Assembly (NCBI GenBank): GCA_019510535.1
Contig: JAEKKE010000322.1
Location: 1 to 7,188, forward strand
Length of the DNA stretch: 7,188 nucleotides
Source of the DNA: Acidobacteriota bacterium
GTDB lineage: Bacteria; Acidobacteriota; Terriglobia; Terriglobales; Acidobacteriaceae
Direction: 5' to 3'
Below the pieces are notes generated by a model. The model searched no databases. It had not been told where the DNA came from and was given only the letters and a program-made list of their open reading frames with translations. Positions 1 to 6,433 of the stretch are shown here, one piece after another. Position numbers and translations under genes: made by a program. Numbering within the stretch: the stretch's first letter is position 1; each line of letters starts with the position of its first letter.

Positions 1-1040
1 CGGAGCCTCTGGCGATGACCGGCCTGGCGATGTTGCAGGCCGGCGACAAGCGTGCAAGCGAGATCGCGGCACTGCTCAAGTCGAAGGCTCAGCATCAAGG
101 TGAGCTGGTCTTCTGGAAGAGCAGCTATGTCCCCACGCTTGACACCGAATATCCGAATGACACGGAAGCAACGGCCTATGTGTTACGGTTGCTGGCCAAG
201 GTCGACGCCAACGATGCCATGCTGCCGAATGCGGCACAGTGGCTGATGCTGGTCCGGAACAGTGGCGGATGGTGGGATTCCACCGAACAGACCGCTACGG
301 CTCTCTTCGGCCTGGTGGACTACCTCGCTGCTTCCCACGAGCTCAGTGCTGACTCGTCGGTGGAGGTCCTGCTGAACGGTAAATCCATCGCACAGCGCAC
401 CTTCAAGTCCGGCGAGCCGCTTACCGGCAACACACTCTCGCTCACCATCGAGGCAGCGCAGTTAGCGCCTAACGCCAACAACCTGCAGATCATTCGCAAA
501 GGCGGCGGGCGGCTTTACTGGTCGGTGCGCGGACGTTACTTCTCTACCGAGAAGAAGGACTACCAGGCCGGCAGCATGACCCTGAACCTGACACGCGACT
601 ACTTCAAACTGCAACCCGTACAGAAGGACGGCAAGGTGGTCTATACGCTTGTGCCGCTCTCTGGCACAGCGCAGGTGGGCGATGTGCTCGCAGTACACGA
701 GGCCATCGGCGGAGCTGCCATGCGCTACCTCATGCTGGAAGATCCCATCCCCGCGGGGACGGAGTTCATCCGCAACGAGGATAGCTATCCGATCGAGCAG
801 CGCCCCGGCGGCTGGTACTCCTGGTACACCCGCAGTGAGTTCCACGATGACCGGGCTGCCTTCTTCTCAACGGAATTCAATGGGCGGCAGGAGATCTTCT
901 ATCTCATCCGTGTCGTCAATCCGGGAGTCTTCCAGATCAGCCCGGCACACGTTGAGGCGATGTATCAGCCCAATGTCTCGGCGACCAGCGACGCCCTGCG
1001 GCTTGAGGTGCCGCAGCCATCCACTGGAGGTCCGCAATGA
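1..1040 (+). CDS. Alpha-2-macroglobulin family protein, C-terminal part (5' end outside window)
   Basis: The frame is open from the window edge (first complete codon at position 3) and ends at TGA 1038-1040, giving about 345 residues of a protein that is normally over 1,500. Numbering from the Met at position 15, residues 1-110 look like the end of the alpha/alpha-toroid thioester-domain region: alternating helices and the typical GGWWDSTEQT (84-93), where A2Ms have GGW-x-ST-x-[DE]T. Residues about 190-333 match the last bacterial macroglobulin domain (bMG10-like): LEDPIPAGTE (241-250), HDDRAAFF (277-284), a YLIRVVNPG stretch (296-304) and EAMYQPNVSATSD (314-326). Family members are envelope proteins that trap proteases, often through a Cys-Glu thioester. 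That motif would lie upstream of the window, so whether it is present is unknown. The gene is translationally coupled to the membrane protein gene that follows. Family assignment is firm; subtype is not determinable. Confidence 0.9.
   Translation, partial: EPLAMTGLAMLQAGDKRASEIAALLKSKAQHQGELVFWKSSYVPTLDTEYPNDTEATAYVLRLLAKVDANDAMLPNAAQWLMLVRNSGGWWDSTEQTATALFGLVDYLAASHELSADSSVEVLLNGKSIAQRTFKSGEPLTGNTLSLTIEAAQLAPNANNLQIIRKGGGRLYWSVRGRYFSTEKKDYQAGSMTLNLTRDYFKLQPVQKDGKVVYTLVPLSGTAQVGDVLAVHEAIGGAAMRYLMLEDPIPAGTEFIRNEDSYPIEQRPGGWYSWYTRSEFHDDRAAFFSTEFNGRQEIFYLIRVVNPGVFQISPAHVEAMYQPNVSATSDALRLEVPQPSTGGPQ
1026..1030 (+). promoter_or_regulatory. Ribosome binding site of the membrane protein gene
   Basis: GGAGG lies 6 bases before the ATG at 1037, inside the last codons of the A2M gene. 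It supports the ATGA overlap start and translational coupling. Confidence 0.75.
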
Positions 1041-1795
1041 GCCTGTTGCGCGGCGCACTGCGTCGCTTCACCCTGAAGCTGCTTCTGCTCCAGATCGCAC
1101 TGGGCGTCACGGTCTGTCTGCTGGCAACGTTGTGGCTGCGCCTGCCGGACGCCAGTGCGCTGCAGGTGGCGGCCTCATTTGTCCTGGGTCTGTTGGTCCT
1201 GGCCATTGCTACCGGAGGACAGTCGTGGATCGCACTCTGGCTGGCGCGCGAAGAGCGTACGCGCAGACGCCTGTTGATCGGCGCAGCCTCCGTCATCGTG
1301 GCCGTGTTGCTGTGGTGCCTGCTCTCGCAGTGGATCACAGCGCTGCACGCGGGCGACTCCCAGCGAGCCAGCTATCTGAACTCACGCTTCCCGCACGGTC
1401 TGCGGAGCTTCTTTACCTACAAACACATCTACCAGTGGCTCGGCTGGTTGTGGTCTCTCTTGCTTTGGATCGCCGCCGGTATCCTGGCCGCCGCCAGTTA
1501 TGCGGTGATCATCGGCCGGCCGCGCGCCGTACCCCGCCCTCTCGTCAGTGTCACCTGGTGGGTCGCCCTGGTGTTGCTCTGCATATTGGCGACAACAGTA
1601 ACCGGCATCATGATGGACTGGACTCCCGGTCACGGCCTCGGTGTAGAGCTCTTGAGCCTGATAGTGCGCCTCGGTTTTGTTGTAGTTCTTGATGGCGCAG
1701 TGATCTCGCTGTTACTGGCGATTCTGGCGCAGACTCAGGCGATACCGGATGGCACGGTGGAAGTCAGCCAGCCGCGCACGGAAGTAATTCCATAG
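1037..1795 (+). CDS. Six-helix inner-membrane protein of unknown function, downstream of A2M
   Basis: I do not recognise a family. The 252 residues show about six hydrophobic segments: roughly 13-33, 41-62, 78-98, 134-156, 171-191 and 203-230. There is a basic N-terminus (RGALRRFTLK) and a basic loop at 71-78 (REERTRRR), which by the positive-inside rule suggests a cytoplasmic N-terminus. The longest loop (about 99-133) is polar and aromatic and would be periplasmic if the six-helix count is right. The C-terminal tail of about 20 residues is hydrophilic. No catalytic or transporter motif is visible. The start is well supported: the ATG overlaps the A2M stop (ATGA) and has a GGAGG 6 bases upstream. 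The coupling suggests that its product works with the A2M protein, perhaps as an anchor or partner, but this is inference. Its last 61 bases run antisense over the 3' end of the SpoIID-type gene. Confidence 0.8.
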   Translation: MSLLRGALRRFTLKLLLLQIALGVTVCLLATLWLRLPDASALQVAASFVLGLLVLAIATGGQSWIALWLAREERTRRRLLIGAASVIVAVLLWCLLSQWITALHAGDSQRASYLNSRFPHGLRSFFTYKHIYQWLGWLWSLLLWIAAGILAAASYAVIIGRPRAVPRPLVSVTWWVALVLLCILATTVTGIMMDWTPGHGLGVELLSLIVRLGFVVVLDGAVISLLLAILAQTQAIPDGTVEVSQPRTEVIP

Positions 1796-3408
1796 CGGCC
1801 GACCAGACCGCGCACCTTCGCCGCAGCCGCTGCGTGAGCCTGCTGGCTCTCCTGCTGTGTGGATGGATGACGCAGCGCTGTTTCCATAGATGCGGTCTGC
1901 ATCGTCTCGCTGCTCTGCGTGTCGCCGGCCAGATACTCCACCAGGCCCTCACGCAGCCAGAGTGGAGCTTTTTCGCCGGCCTCTGACTCGACACACAGGT
2001 GCAGGAACTCGTGCAGCAGCACGCTATCCACCTGGTTGCGAAGAATGCTCCATGGCTGTAGCACCACGGTGTTCCCTCGCGTCGCTGCCAGCAGCCAACC
2101 GGGAGAAGCGGTCATTTGCCGGAAGATCTCCACCGATGGTGCGGCGACGATCTCAGGCGTCAGCGTCTTCTGTGTGGGGAAGCGTTTGGCTGCCTCGGCC
2201 CAGGCATGCTGGATCGCTGCTTGATACGCAGCGTCGTTTCCTACGAACCGTATCCGCAGCGAACCGTTGGAGCTTTGTTGCCAGCCGGCATCATTCGGTG
2301 TGACGCCTACGGAGATTCCGGTGAAGTAGTACTCAACGATCTCGCGGGCGGATTTGCCCTGTACCGCCATCTCGCTCGCACCCGCCTGGCATAGGCCAAC
2401 GCCATGTCCGTGACCGTGTCCATCAAAGACCACGACGTCATTTCGTACGGCAACGTCGTACAGATCGCTCCGGACTCGGTTCCATCCGAGTGCGCGTCCG
2501 ATAGCCAACCGCAGTGAACTTGCGGCGACAGGGAAGCGTGTGCCGTCCTGGTCAACGAGGTCAAGTTTGAGCACACGATGAGAAGGGCTGCGTTGGGTTA
2601 CGCGCAGATCTGCGAGCTGGACCGGGACCTTCCAGCCTTCTGCGTGTGCGATCTCCATGAGCTGAGCCGTGAGAACTTCCGTATGCCAGGCGGCTTTGTC
2701 ACGGCGGACGCAGAAGGTATCGGGATGCGCCGCAAGATATTTCGCAGTGCGCAGCGTTGGCCATACGGCGCCTGCGGCCTCGGTCTCTCCGCCGCAGTGC
2801 TGGCTGAAGAAGACCTCGGCTCTGCGTCCGTGAAACCACATAGTCTCGCCTGCGCTGGAACGCACAGCGGTCTCGATGCTGGTGGAGATGTGGCCCAGAC
2901 GTATGGCTTGGCACTGCGTACTATCGCAAAGCTCCGCCGGCAGATGTCCCGCTCCCGGCTTCCAATGCCTGCCGTTCAGAGCGTAGGTGCGGGCAACGAT
3001 CGCAAGGGCCTCCAGCGCTTGTGGTTTCTCGCTGGGAGAGCCTTCGGCAGCAACGACGGCAGCAACGTAGCGTTCGCTCGGGAGCGAGAGAATGATATCT
3101 ATCCCGTTGGCAGTGGCGCGCAGATGCCACAGACCGGTTGCATTGCGGGTCTCTTTGGAAGCATTGTCGGTGACCCGGACAGGGCCTCCGGCGAAGATCT
3201 CACCTTTTGCGAAGTGGATCGGTGTAGCTAGGGGACGATGGGCGCAGGCGGCGCAGGTTGCAGTCCATGCGCTCTCACCGGTAGCTGCGAGTGTAGCGCC
3301 ATGGACTGCGTGCGTGGAGAACATGGCGATGTTGACATCCCGGCCCCCGCCATCGCTTTGCGCCATGGCCAGTGCCGGAAGAAGCGTCAGCAACCAGACT
3401 GCTTTCAA
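1735..3408 (-). CDS. Secreted SpoIID/LytB-domain protein with C-terminal HExxH (gluzincin-like) peptidase domain
   Basis: The 557-residue product starts with a signal peptide (MKAVWLLTLLPALAMA, likely cut before Q17). Residues about 100-370 are a SpoIID domain, a family whose sporulation member is a lytic transglycosylase acting on stripped glycan strands. Visible hallmarks are LPSERYVAAVVAAE (109-122), where E122 lines up with the catalytic glutamate; ALAIVARTYAL (134-144); H155, C161 and C166, spaced like the zinc ligands recalled for clostridial SpoIID; CGGETE (205-210); and GHGVGLCQAGA (334-344). A second domain (about 384-495) carries H466-E-F-L-H470 and WLREGLVEY with E487, the zinc-site pattern of gluzincin metallopeptidases. 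The start is TTG at 3408-3406, overlapping the transpeptidase stop (TTGA), with GAGGAG 8 bases upstream. The next in-frame ATG, M15, would destroy the signal peptide. Both activities are predicted from motifs only. Confidence 0.88.
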   Translation of the reverse strand: MKAVWLLTLLPALAMAQSDGGGRDVNIAMFSTHAVHGATLAATGESAWTATCAACAHRPLATPIHFAKGEIFAGGPVRVTDNASKETRNATGLWHLRATANGIDIILSLPSERYVAAVVAAEGSPSEKPQALEALAIVARTYALNGRHWKPGAGHLPAELCDSTQCQAIRLGHISTSIETAVRSSAGETMWFHGRRAEVFFSQHCGGETEAAGAVWPTLRTAKYLAAHPDTFCVRRDKAAWHTEVLTAQLMEIAHAEGWKVPVQLADLRVTQRSPSHRVLKLDLVDQDGTRFPVAASSLRLAIGRALGWNRVRSDLYDVAVRNDVVVFDGHGHGHGVGLCQAGASEMAVQGKSAREIVEYYFTGISVGVTPNDAGWQQSSNGSLRIRFVGNDAAYQAAIQHAWAEAAKRFPTQKTLTPEIVAAPSVEIFRQMTASPGWLLAATRGNTVVLQPWSILRNQVDSVLLHEFLHLCVESEAGEKAPLWLREGLVEYLAGDTQSSETMQTASMETALRHPSTQQESQQAHAAAAAKVRGLVGRYGITSVRGWLTSTVPSGIA

Positions 3409-4211
3409 CGTGCCATCTCCTCAAAGAAACGGTGTGCCAGCCTCGCTGCCGTTCCGCCATCGCCCTTCGGGATGTAGATGACGACGATCCAGCGTCTGGG
3501 AACCACGCCGGCGAACCATCCGTGTGTCCAGCTTTCGCCGGAATTGCGTGCGGTACCTGTTTTACCCAGGATAGTTAATCCCCTGGTCGCTGCCGGATTC
3601 GCCATGCCTCGTTCTACCGATGCCTGCAGCCCGCGCTCGACAACGCCTCCCTGAGGCAATCTCTGAAACAACGCGCGATAAGCCCGAGCTAGCTCCAATG
3701 GCGACGTCGAGCTACCCCAAAGGCCCAGCACGGCAAGCTGCCGCTGATCGACACCCGCGCCGCGCAAATTCTCATGTGGCAGCGTCGTAGCGGCAACAGC
3801 CTGTTCGACATCGCCGGCCGGCATACGCTGTGCGAGTGCAGCAAACCAGGTATTGCAGGACTCAGCCAGTGCATTCTCTGCATCGAAGACCGGTTCATCC
3901 GCCGGATGCGTGCAAGGCACGCTGCGTCCCCCGATATGCAGATCGCGGCGGCAGTACACCTGGGTTTGCGGCTGCACGAGCCCGTGTTGCAAGGCATAGT
4001 CCAGCACAAACGGCTTCATGGTGGAACCTGGAGTGCCGCGCCTCGGCATCCCTTCCTGCGCGAGTATCTTTCCGGAGACAGCGTCCAGCACAACGGCAGA
4101 GGCCTGCGTGCGGGCCAGGGCATTGTGCAGCGCCACAGTCGCCGTCTCGGCCTGGAGCACGGCCGCGATAAGCACGAGGATGGCGAGTGCCGATGATCGA
4201 ACCCGCATCAT
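3405..4211 (-). CDS. Minimal secreted penicillin-binding transpeptidase-domain protein
   Basis: The 268-residue product has an N-terminal hydrophobic signal segment (about 7-21, VLQA, possible cut before E22) and then little more than a serine transpeptidase fold. All three active-site motifs are present in order: S63-T-M-K66 (SxxK, nucleophile S63), S118-C-N120 (SxN, in ESCNTWF as in high-molecular-mass PBPs) and K217-T-G219. Such domains cross-link peptidoglycan peptides in the periplasm and bind beta-lactams. There is no glycosyltransferase, dimerisation or PASTA domain, and the core is short for a PBP transpeptidase domain (usually about 300 residues). Only about 40 residues precede SxxK, so strands before the active-site helix may be reduced. 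Two tandem Met codons (4211-4209 and 4208-4206) can serve as start; no strong ribosome binding site is seen, so coupling to the kinase gene (ATGA overlap) probably drives translation. A carboxypeptidase, or a class D beta-lactamase-like or sensor role, is an alternative. Confidence 0.87.
   Translation of the reverse strand: MMRVRSSALAILVLIAAVLQAETATVALHNALARTQASAVVLDAVSGKILAQEGMPRRGTPGSTMKPFVLDYALQHGLVQPQTQVYCRRDLHIGGRSVPCTHPADEPVFDAENALAESCNTWFAALAQRMPAGDVEQAVAATTLPHENLRGAGVDQRQLAVLGLWGSSTSPLELARAYRALFQRLPQGGVVERGLQASVERGMANPAATRGLTILGKTGTARNSGESWTHGWFAGVVPRRWIVVIYIPKGDGGTAARLAHRFFEEMAR
3417..3422 (-). promoter_or_regulatory. Ribosome binding site deciding the TTG start of the SpoIID-type gene
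   Basis: On the minus strand GAGGAG is followed by 8 bases and then TTG. The ATG between them is in the transpeptidase frame and reaches the TGA within four codons. The TTG is therefore the start that fits both the site and the signal peptide. Confidence 0.7.
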
Positions 4212-6238
4212 CCGTATCGCGGCAGGAAGAGCGAGAAGACCGTGCCGCTGTGGCCTGGACGATCACTGGAATAGAACCGAAGCACGCCTTCATGTTTACC
4301 GACGATGCCGAAGGAGATCCAGAGGCCCAGTCCGGTGCCGTTAATTTCCTTAGTGGTATAGAAGGCGGTGAAGATACTCCTGCGTGTCGTCTCTGACATG
4401 CCGCTGCCGCTATCGGCCACCGTGATTCGCAGACCTCTGCGGCCCGTCTTCCAGTCGGTCGCTTCACGGCTGCGGATCAGAACCCGGCCGCCGACGTTCT
4501 TCATTGCATCGATGGCATTGCCGATCAGGTTATTCAGTACCTGCCGGATATCGTTCTCAAAGCACTGGACCGGCTCCGCGCTTCGATGTTCTTCCACCAG
4601 GCGAAGGTTGGAGTTCGTCAGCCTGCCTTGATAGAGAGCTACAACAGGCTTCAGCAGATCTACTGCTGTAACCCAGGTTGGTTTTGTGGCCTGGCGATGA
4701 AACCGCAGCGTCTGCGAGGCAATCTGCGAAACCCGCATTAGTTCCTTTTCCGCCAGAATCAGGGCATCGGCTGCCTCTTGCGGTAGTCCCTCGGTATGCT
4801 GCGCAAGATAGAGCAGGTTGGTGATCGCTTCCAGCGGGTTGTTGATCTCGTGCGAGATGGAGCTCGCGAGCCTGCCTACAGCAGCCAGCTTCTCGCTCTG
4901 GATCAAGGCCTGTTCCGCCCGTTTCTGCGCTGTGGTCTCCATGATCACAGCACCCACCGCGCGTATTGTGCCGTCTTCTCCTCGTACCGGCATATAACTA
5001 ACCGTCCAGTAGCGATGCTGTCCGGGACGCGTGGAGAGCTCGCCTTCCAGCATGACATTGCGGATGGTCTCGCCCGCGGCTACTCTGCGCAGAATGGGCT
5101 CGCACGCTGGCCACAGAGCAGGTGCAATTTCGCGGAAGGGACGTCCGATGATCTGGTCCTGTGGCAGACCGATTACGCCCATCTGTACATCGTTCACTCT
5201 CAGATACCGAAACTCATCCGCTGAATAGAGAGACAGTCCGATGGGCGCCGTCTGGTAGATGGCTTCCAGTTCGGTCCATTGCCGGTATGCCTCGCGCCGG
5301 CTTGCCTCCAGCGCGGCCTCAGCCTGCTTGCGTTCCGTGATGTCAGCGATGACTCCAAAGCGATAGCGTCGACCACTTTCACGGTGGGAATAGCGAGCGC
5401 GCAGCCAGACCCATCGCACGTTGCCTTCTGTACGCTCGACTCCAGCGGGAAAGATGCGCGATTCATATTCGATGCTGCTGTTGTGCAGCTCTGAGGTTTG
5501 TACAACGTCCAGGATTCCATCCCGGTCTTCCGGGTGCAGATGTTCGACCCATCGATCGAAGGTCCAGTCTTCCGGAGTTTGCTCGTAGCCAAAGATCCGT
5601 GCGAACCGATGTGAGATCTTGATGTGCGGCGCGCCAAGTTCGTAGGCATAGTATCCGAAGTTCGCCGCTTCCATGGCCAATCGCAGGTTCTCTTCGCTCT
5701 CTCGCAGCTCCTGCAACGTGGCCAGATGGACAGTCGACTCCCAGCAACGTACCGCGACCTGTTCGATGAGGTCGATCTCCTGGGGAGTCCAGTGCCGTGC
5801 CTCCTGGCTATGAACAGCCAGCGCAGCAGCCAGAGGTTGATTTTTCGGCACAGGAACACACACCAGCGCCTGCACGTCCGCTTGTCGATAGGACTCTCGC
5901 GAAGCGGCTATGCGTGGATCGGTCTCGGTGTTTTCAATCACGAAGGTCAGGCCCGCGCGTAACGAGATCATTGCTGCGTCAGAGAACTCACGCGGCCGGA
6001 TTGCGGGAGCAGGAAATGTGAAGTGCTCCTGATCTTCTCCGAACGAAGATGACTCGTGCTCCCGCTGGCTAAGCTCTGCATAGATACAGCGCGAAGCTCG
6101 AAGATCGTCGCGCAGCAGGTCACAGGCGATCCTCGTCACTTCTCCTGCATCCGTGAGCGAAGCCACCGCTGCATCCAGCCGGTCAAGGAAACGGGCGCGG
6201 CGGTGAGGAGTCGGAATGGAGGGGGCCTGCTGGGTCAT
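4208..6238 (-). CDS. Cytosolic GAF-PAS-PAS sensor histidine kinase
   Basis: The 676-residue product has no signal peptide or membrane helix, so it should be soluble. Domain order: GAF about 15-175; PAS about 182-305 (PAS_3-like, ending GVIADITERKQAE); second PAS about 320-440 (ending VIMETTAQKRAE); HisKA about 448-515 with the phosphoacceptor H463 in SHEINNPLEA; and HATPase about 560-674. The ATPase has an N-box (D563-x-RQVLNNLIGNA), G1 D609-S-G-S-G613, an F-box-like IFTAFYTTK (622-630) and G2 G634-T-G-L-G638. All catalytic elements are present, so it should autophosphorylate and donate to a response regulator; none is fused or visible nearby. The ligand is unknown. The stop overlaps the transpeptidase start by 4 bases. 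The ATG is the only usual start in the open frame, since an in-frame TGA lies a short way upstream, but no Shine-Dalgarno sequence precedes it within the usual distance; GGAAGG is about 28 bases away. Confidence 0.93.
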   Translation of the reverse strand: MTQQAPSIPTPHRRARFLDRLDAAVASLTDAGEVTRIACDLLRDDLRASRCIYAELSQREHESSSFGEDQEHFTFPAPAIRPREFSDAAMISLRAGLTFVIENTETDPRIAASRESYRQADVQALVCVPVPKNQPLAAALAVHSQEARHWTPQEIDLIEQVAVRCWESTVHLATLQELRESEENLRLAMEAANFGYYAYELGAPHIKISHRFARIFGYEQTPEDWTFDRWVEHLHPEDRDGILDVVQTSELHNSSIEYESRIFPAGVERTEGNVRWVWLRARYSHRESGRRYRFGVIADITERKQAEAALEASRREAYRQWTELEAIYQTAPIGLSLYSADEFRYLRVNDVQMGVIGLPQDQIIGRPFREIAPALWPACEPILRRVAAGETIRNVMLEGELSTRPGQHRYWTVSYMPVRGEDGTIRAVGAVIMETTAQKRAEQALIQSEKLAAVGRLASSISHEINNPLEAITNLLYLAQHTEGLPQEAADALILAEKELMRVSQIASQTLRFHRQATKPTWVTAVDLLKPVVALYQGRLTNSNLRLVEEHRSAEPVQCFENDIRQVLNNLIGNAIDAMKNVGGRVLIRSREATDWKTGRRGLRITVADSGSGMSETTRRSIFTAFYTTKEINGTGLGLWISFGIVGKHEGVLRFYSSDRPGHSGTVFSLFLPRYG

Positions 6239-6313
6239 GGATATATTCGTTGAACGATGATACGCACCCTTCCGTAAGGCAAATCAGAAACATGCAGGGA
6301 ATTCTCAGGCTAG

Positions 6314-6423
6314 AGCATTTTCCCTGTAGGTGTAATGCGGGGCTTTTGCATCTATGGGCGTTTTCCTCAATGAAAACGCTGCTGCACTCTCCTCTCGGGA
6401 TACCCAGCAACAGGAAAAATGCT
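6314..6423. repeat. 110-base nested inverted repeat in the esterase-kinase gap
   Basis: Outer arms are 6314-6332 (AGCATTTTCCCTGTAGGTG) and the reverse complement of 6405-6423 (AGCATTTTTCCTGTTGCTG), matching at 16 of 19 positions. Inner arms are 6358-6365 (GCGTTTTC) and 6372-6379 (GAAAACGC), a perfect 8-base stem with loop CTCAAT. Both pairs are centred on exactly the same point (6368.5), and all four arms are variants of GCRTTTTCC. The intervening 31-base stretches are not complementary beyond chance. It could be a small non-autonomous mobile element, a REP/BIME-like interspersed repeat, a structured leader of the kinase transcript, or a multi-site operator. No target-site duplication is evident. 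Confidence 0.6.
6358..6379. other. Perfect 8-base hairpin at the centre of the intergenic repeat
   Basis: GCGTTTTC and GAAAACGC flank the 6-base loop CTCAAT. No T-run follows on either strand, so it is not a canonical intrinsic terminator. It could still slow RNA decay at the 3' end of the esterase transcript or fold within the leader of the kinase transcript. Confidence 0.6.
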
Positions 6424-6433
6424 TCAATTCCCC

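Noticed and set aside
649..1692. Long plus-strand open frame of 347 codons overlapping the A2M and membrane protein genes
   Set aside because: Its translation is Arg/Ser/Pro-rich without domain character and lies out of frame with two well-supported genes that have a coupled start and a ribosome binding site.
2578..3231. 217-codon plus-strand open frame opposite the SpoIID-type gene
   Set aside because: It is antisense to clearly conserved SpoIID motifs and its translation resembles no domain; long antisense frames are expected in GC-rich coding DNA.
3405..4211. Class D beta-lactamase as primary call for the small transpeptidase
   Set aside because: The ESCNTWF and GKTGTA contexts resemble high-molecular-mass PBPs, and coupling to a SpoIID gene favours a peptidoglycan role; it is kept only as an alternative.
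5200..5859. 219-codon minus-strand open frame inside the kinase gene, and similarly 3895-4467 across the kinase/transpeptidase junction
   Set aside because: Both are out-of-frame shadows of the PAS, ATPase and transpeptidase coding regions, with low-complexity Arg/Ser-rich translations.
6258..6300. Sigma-70 promoter for the kinase operon (TTGCCT and TATCAT on the minus strand)
   Set aside because: The spacing between the two hexamers is only 14 bases and each is a poor match; no alternative pair with 16-18 base spacing was convincing.
6358..6379. Intrinsic terminator for the esterase gene
   Set aside because: The stem is perfect but no T-run follows on either strand, and it is the centre of a larger symmetric repeat.
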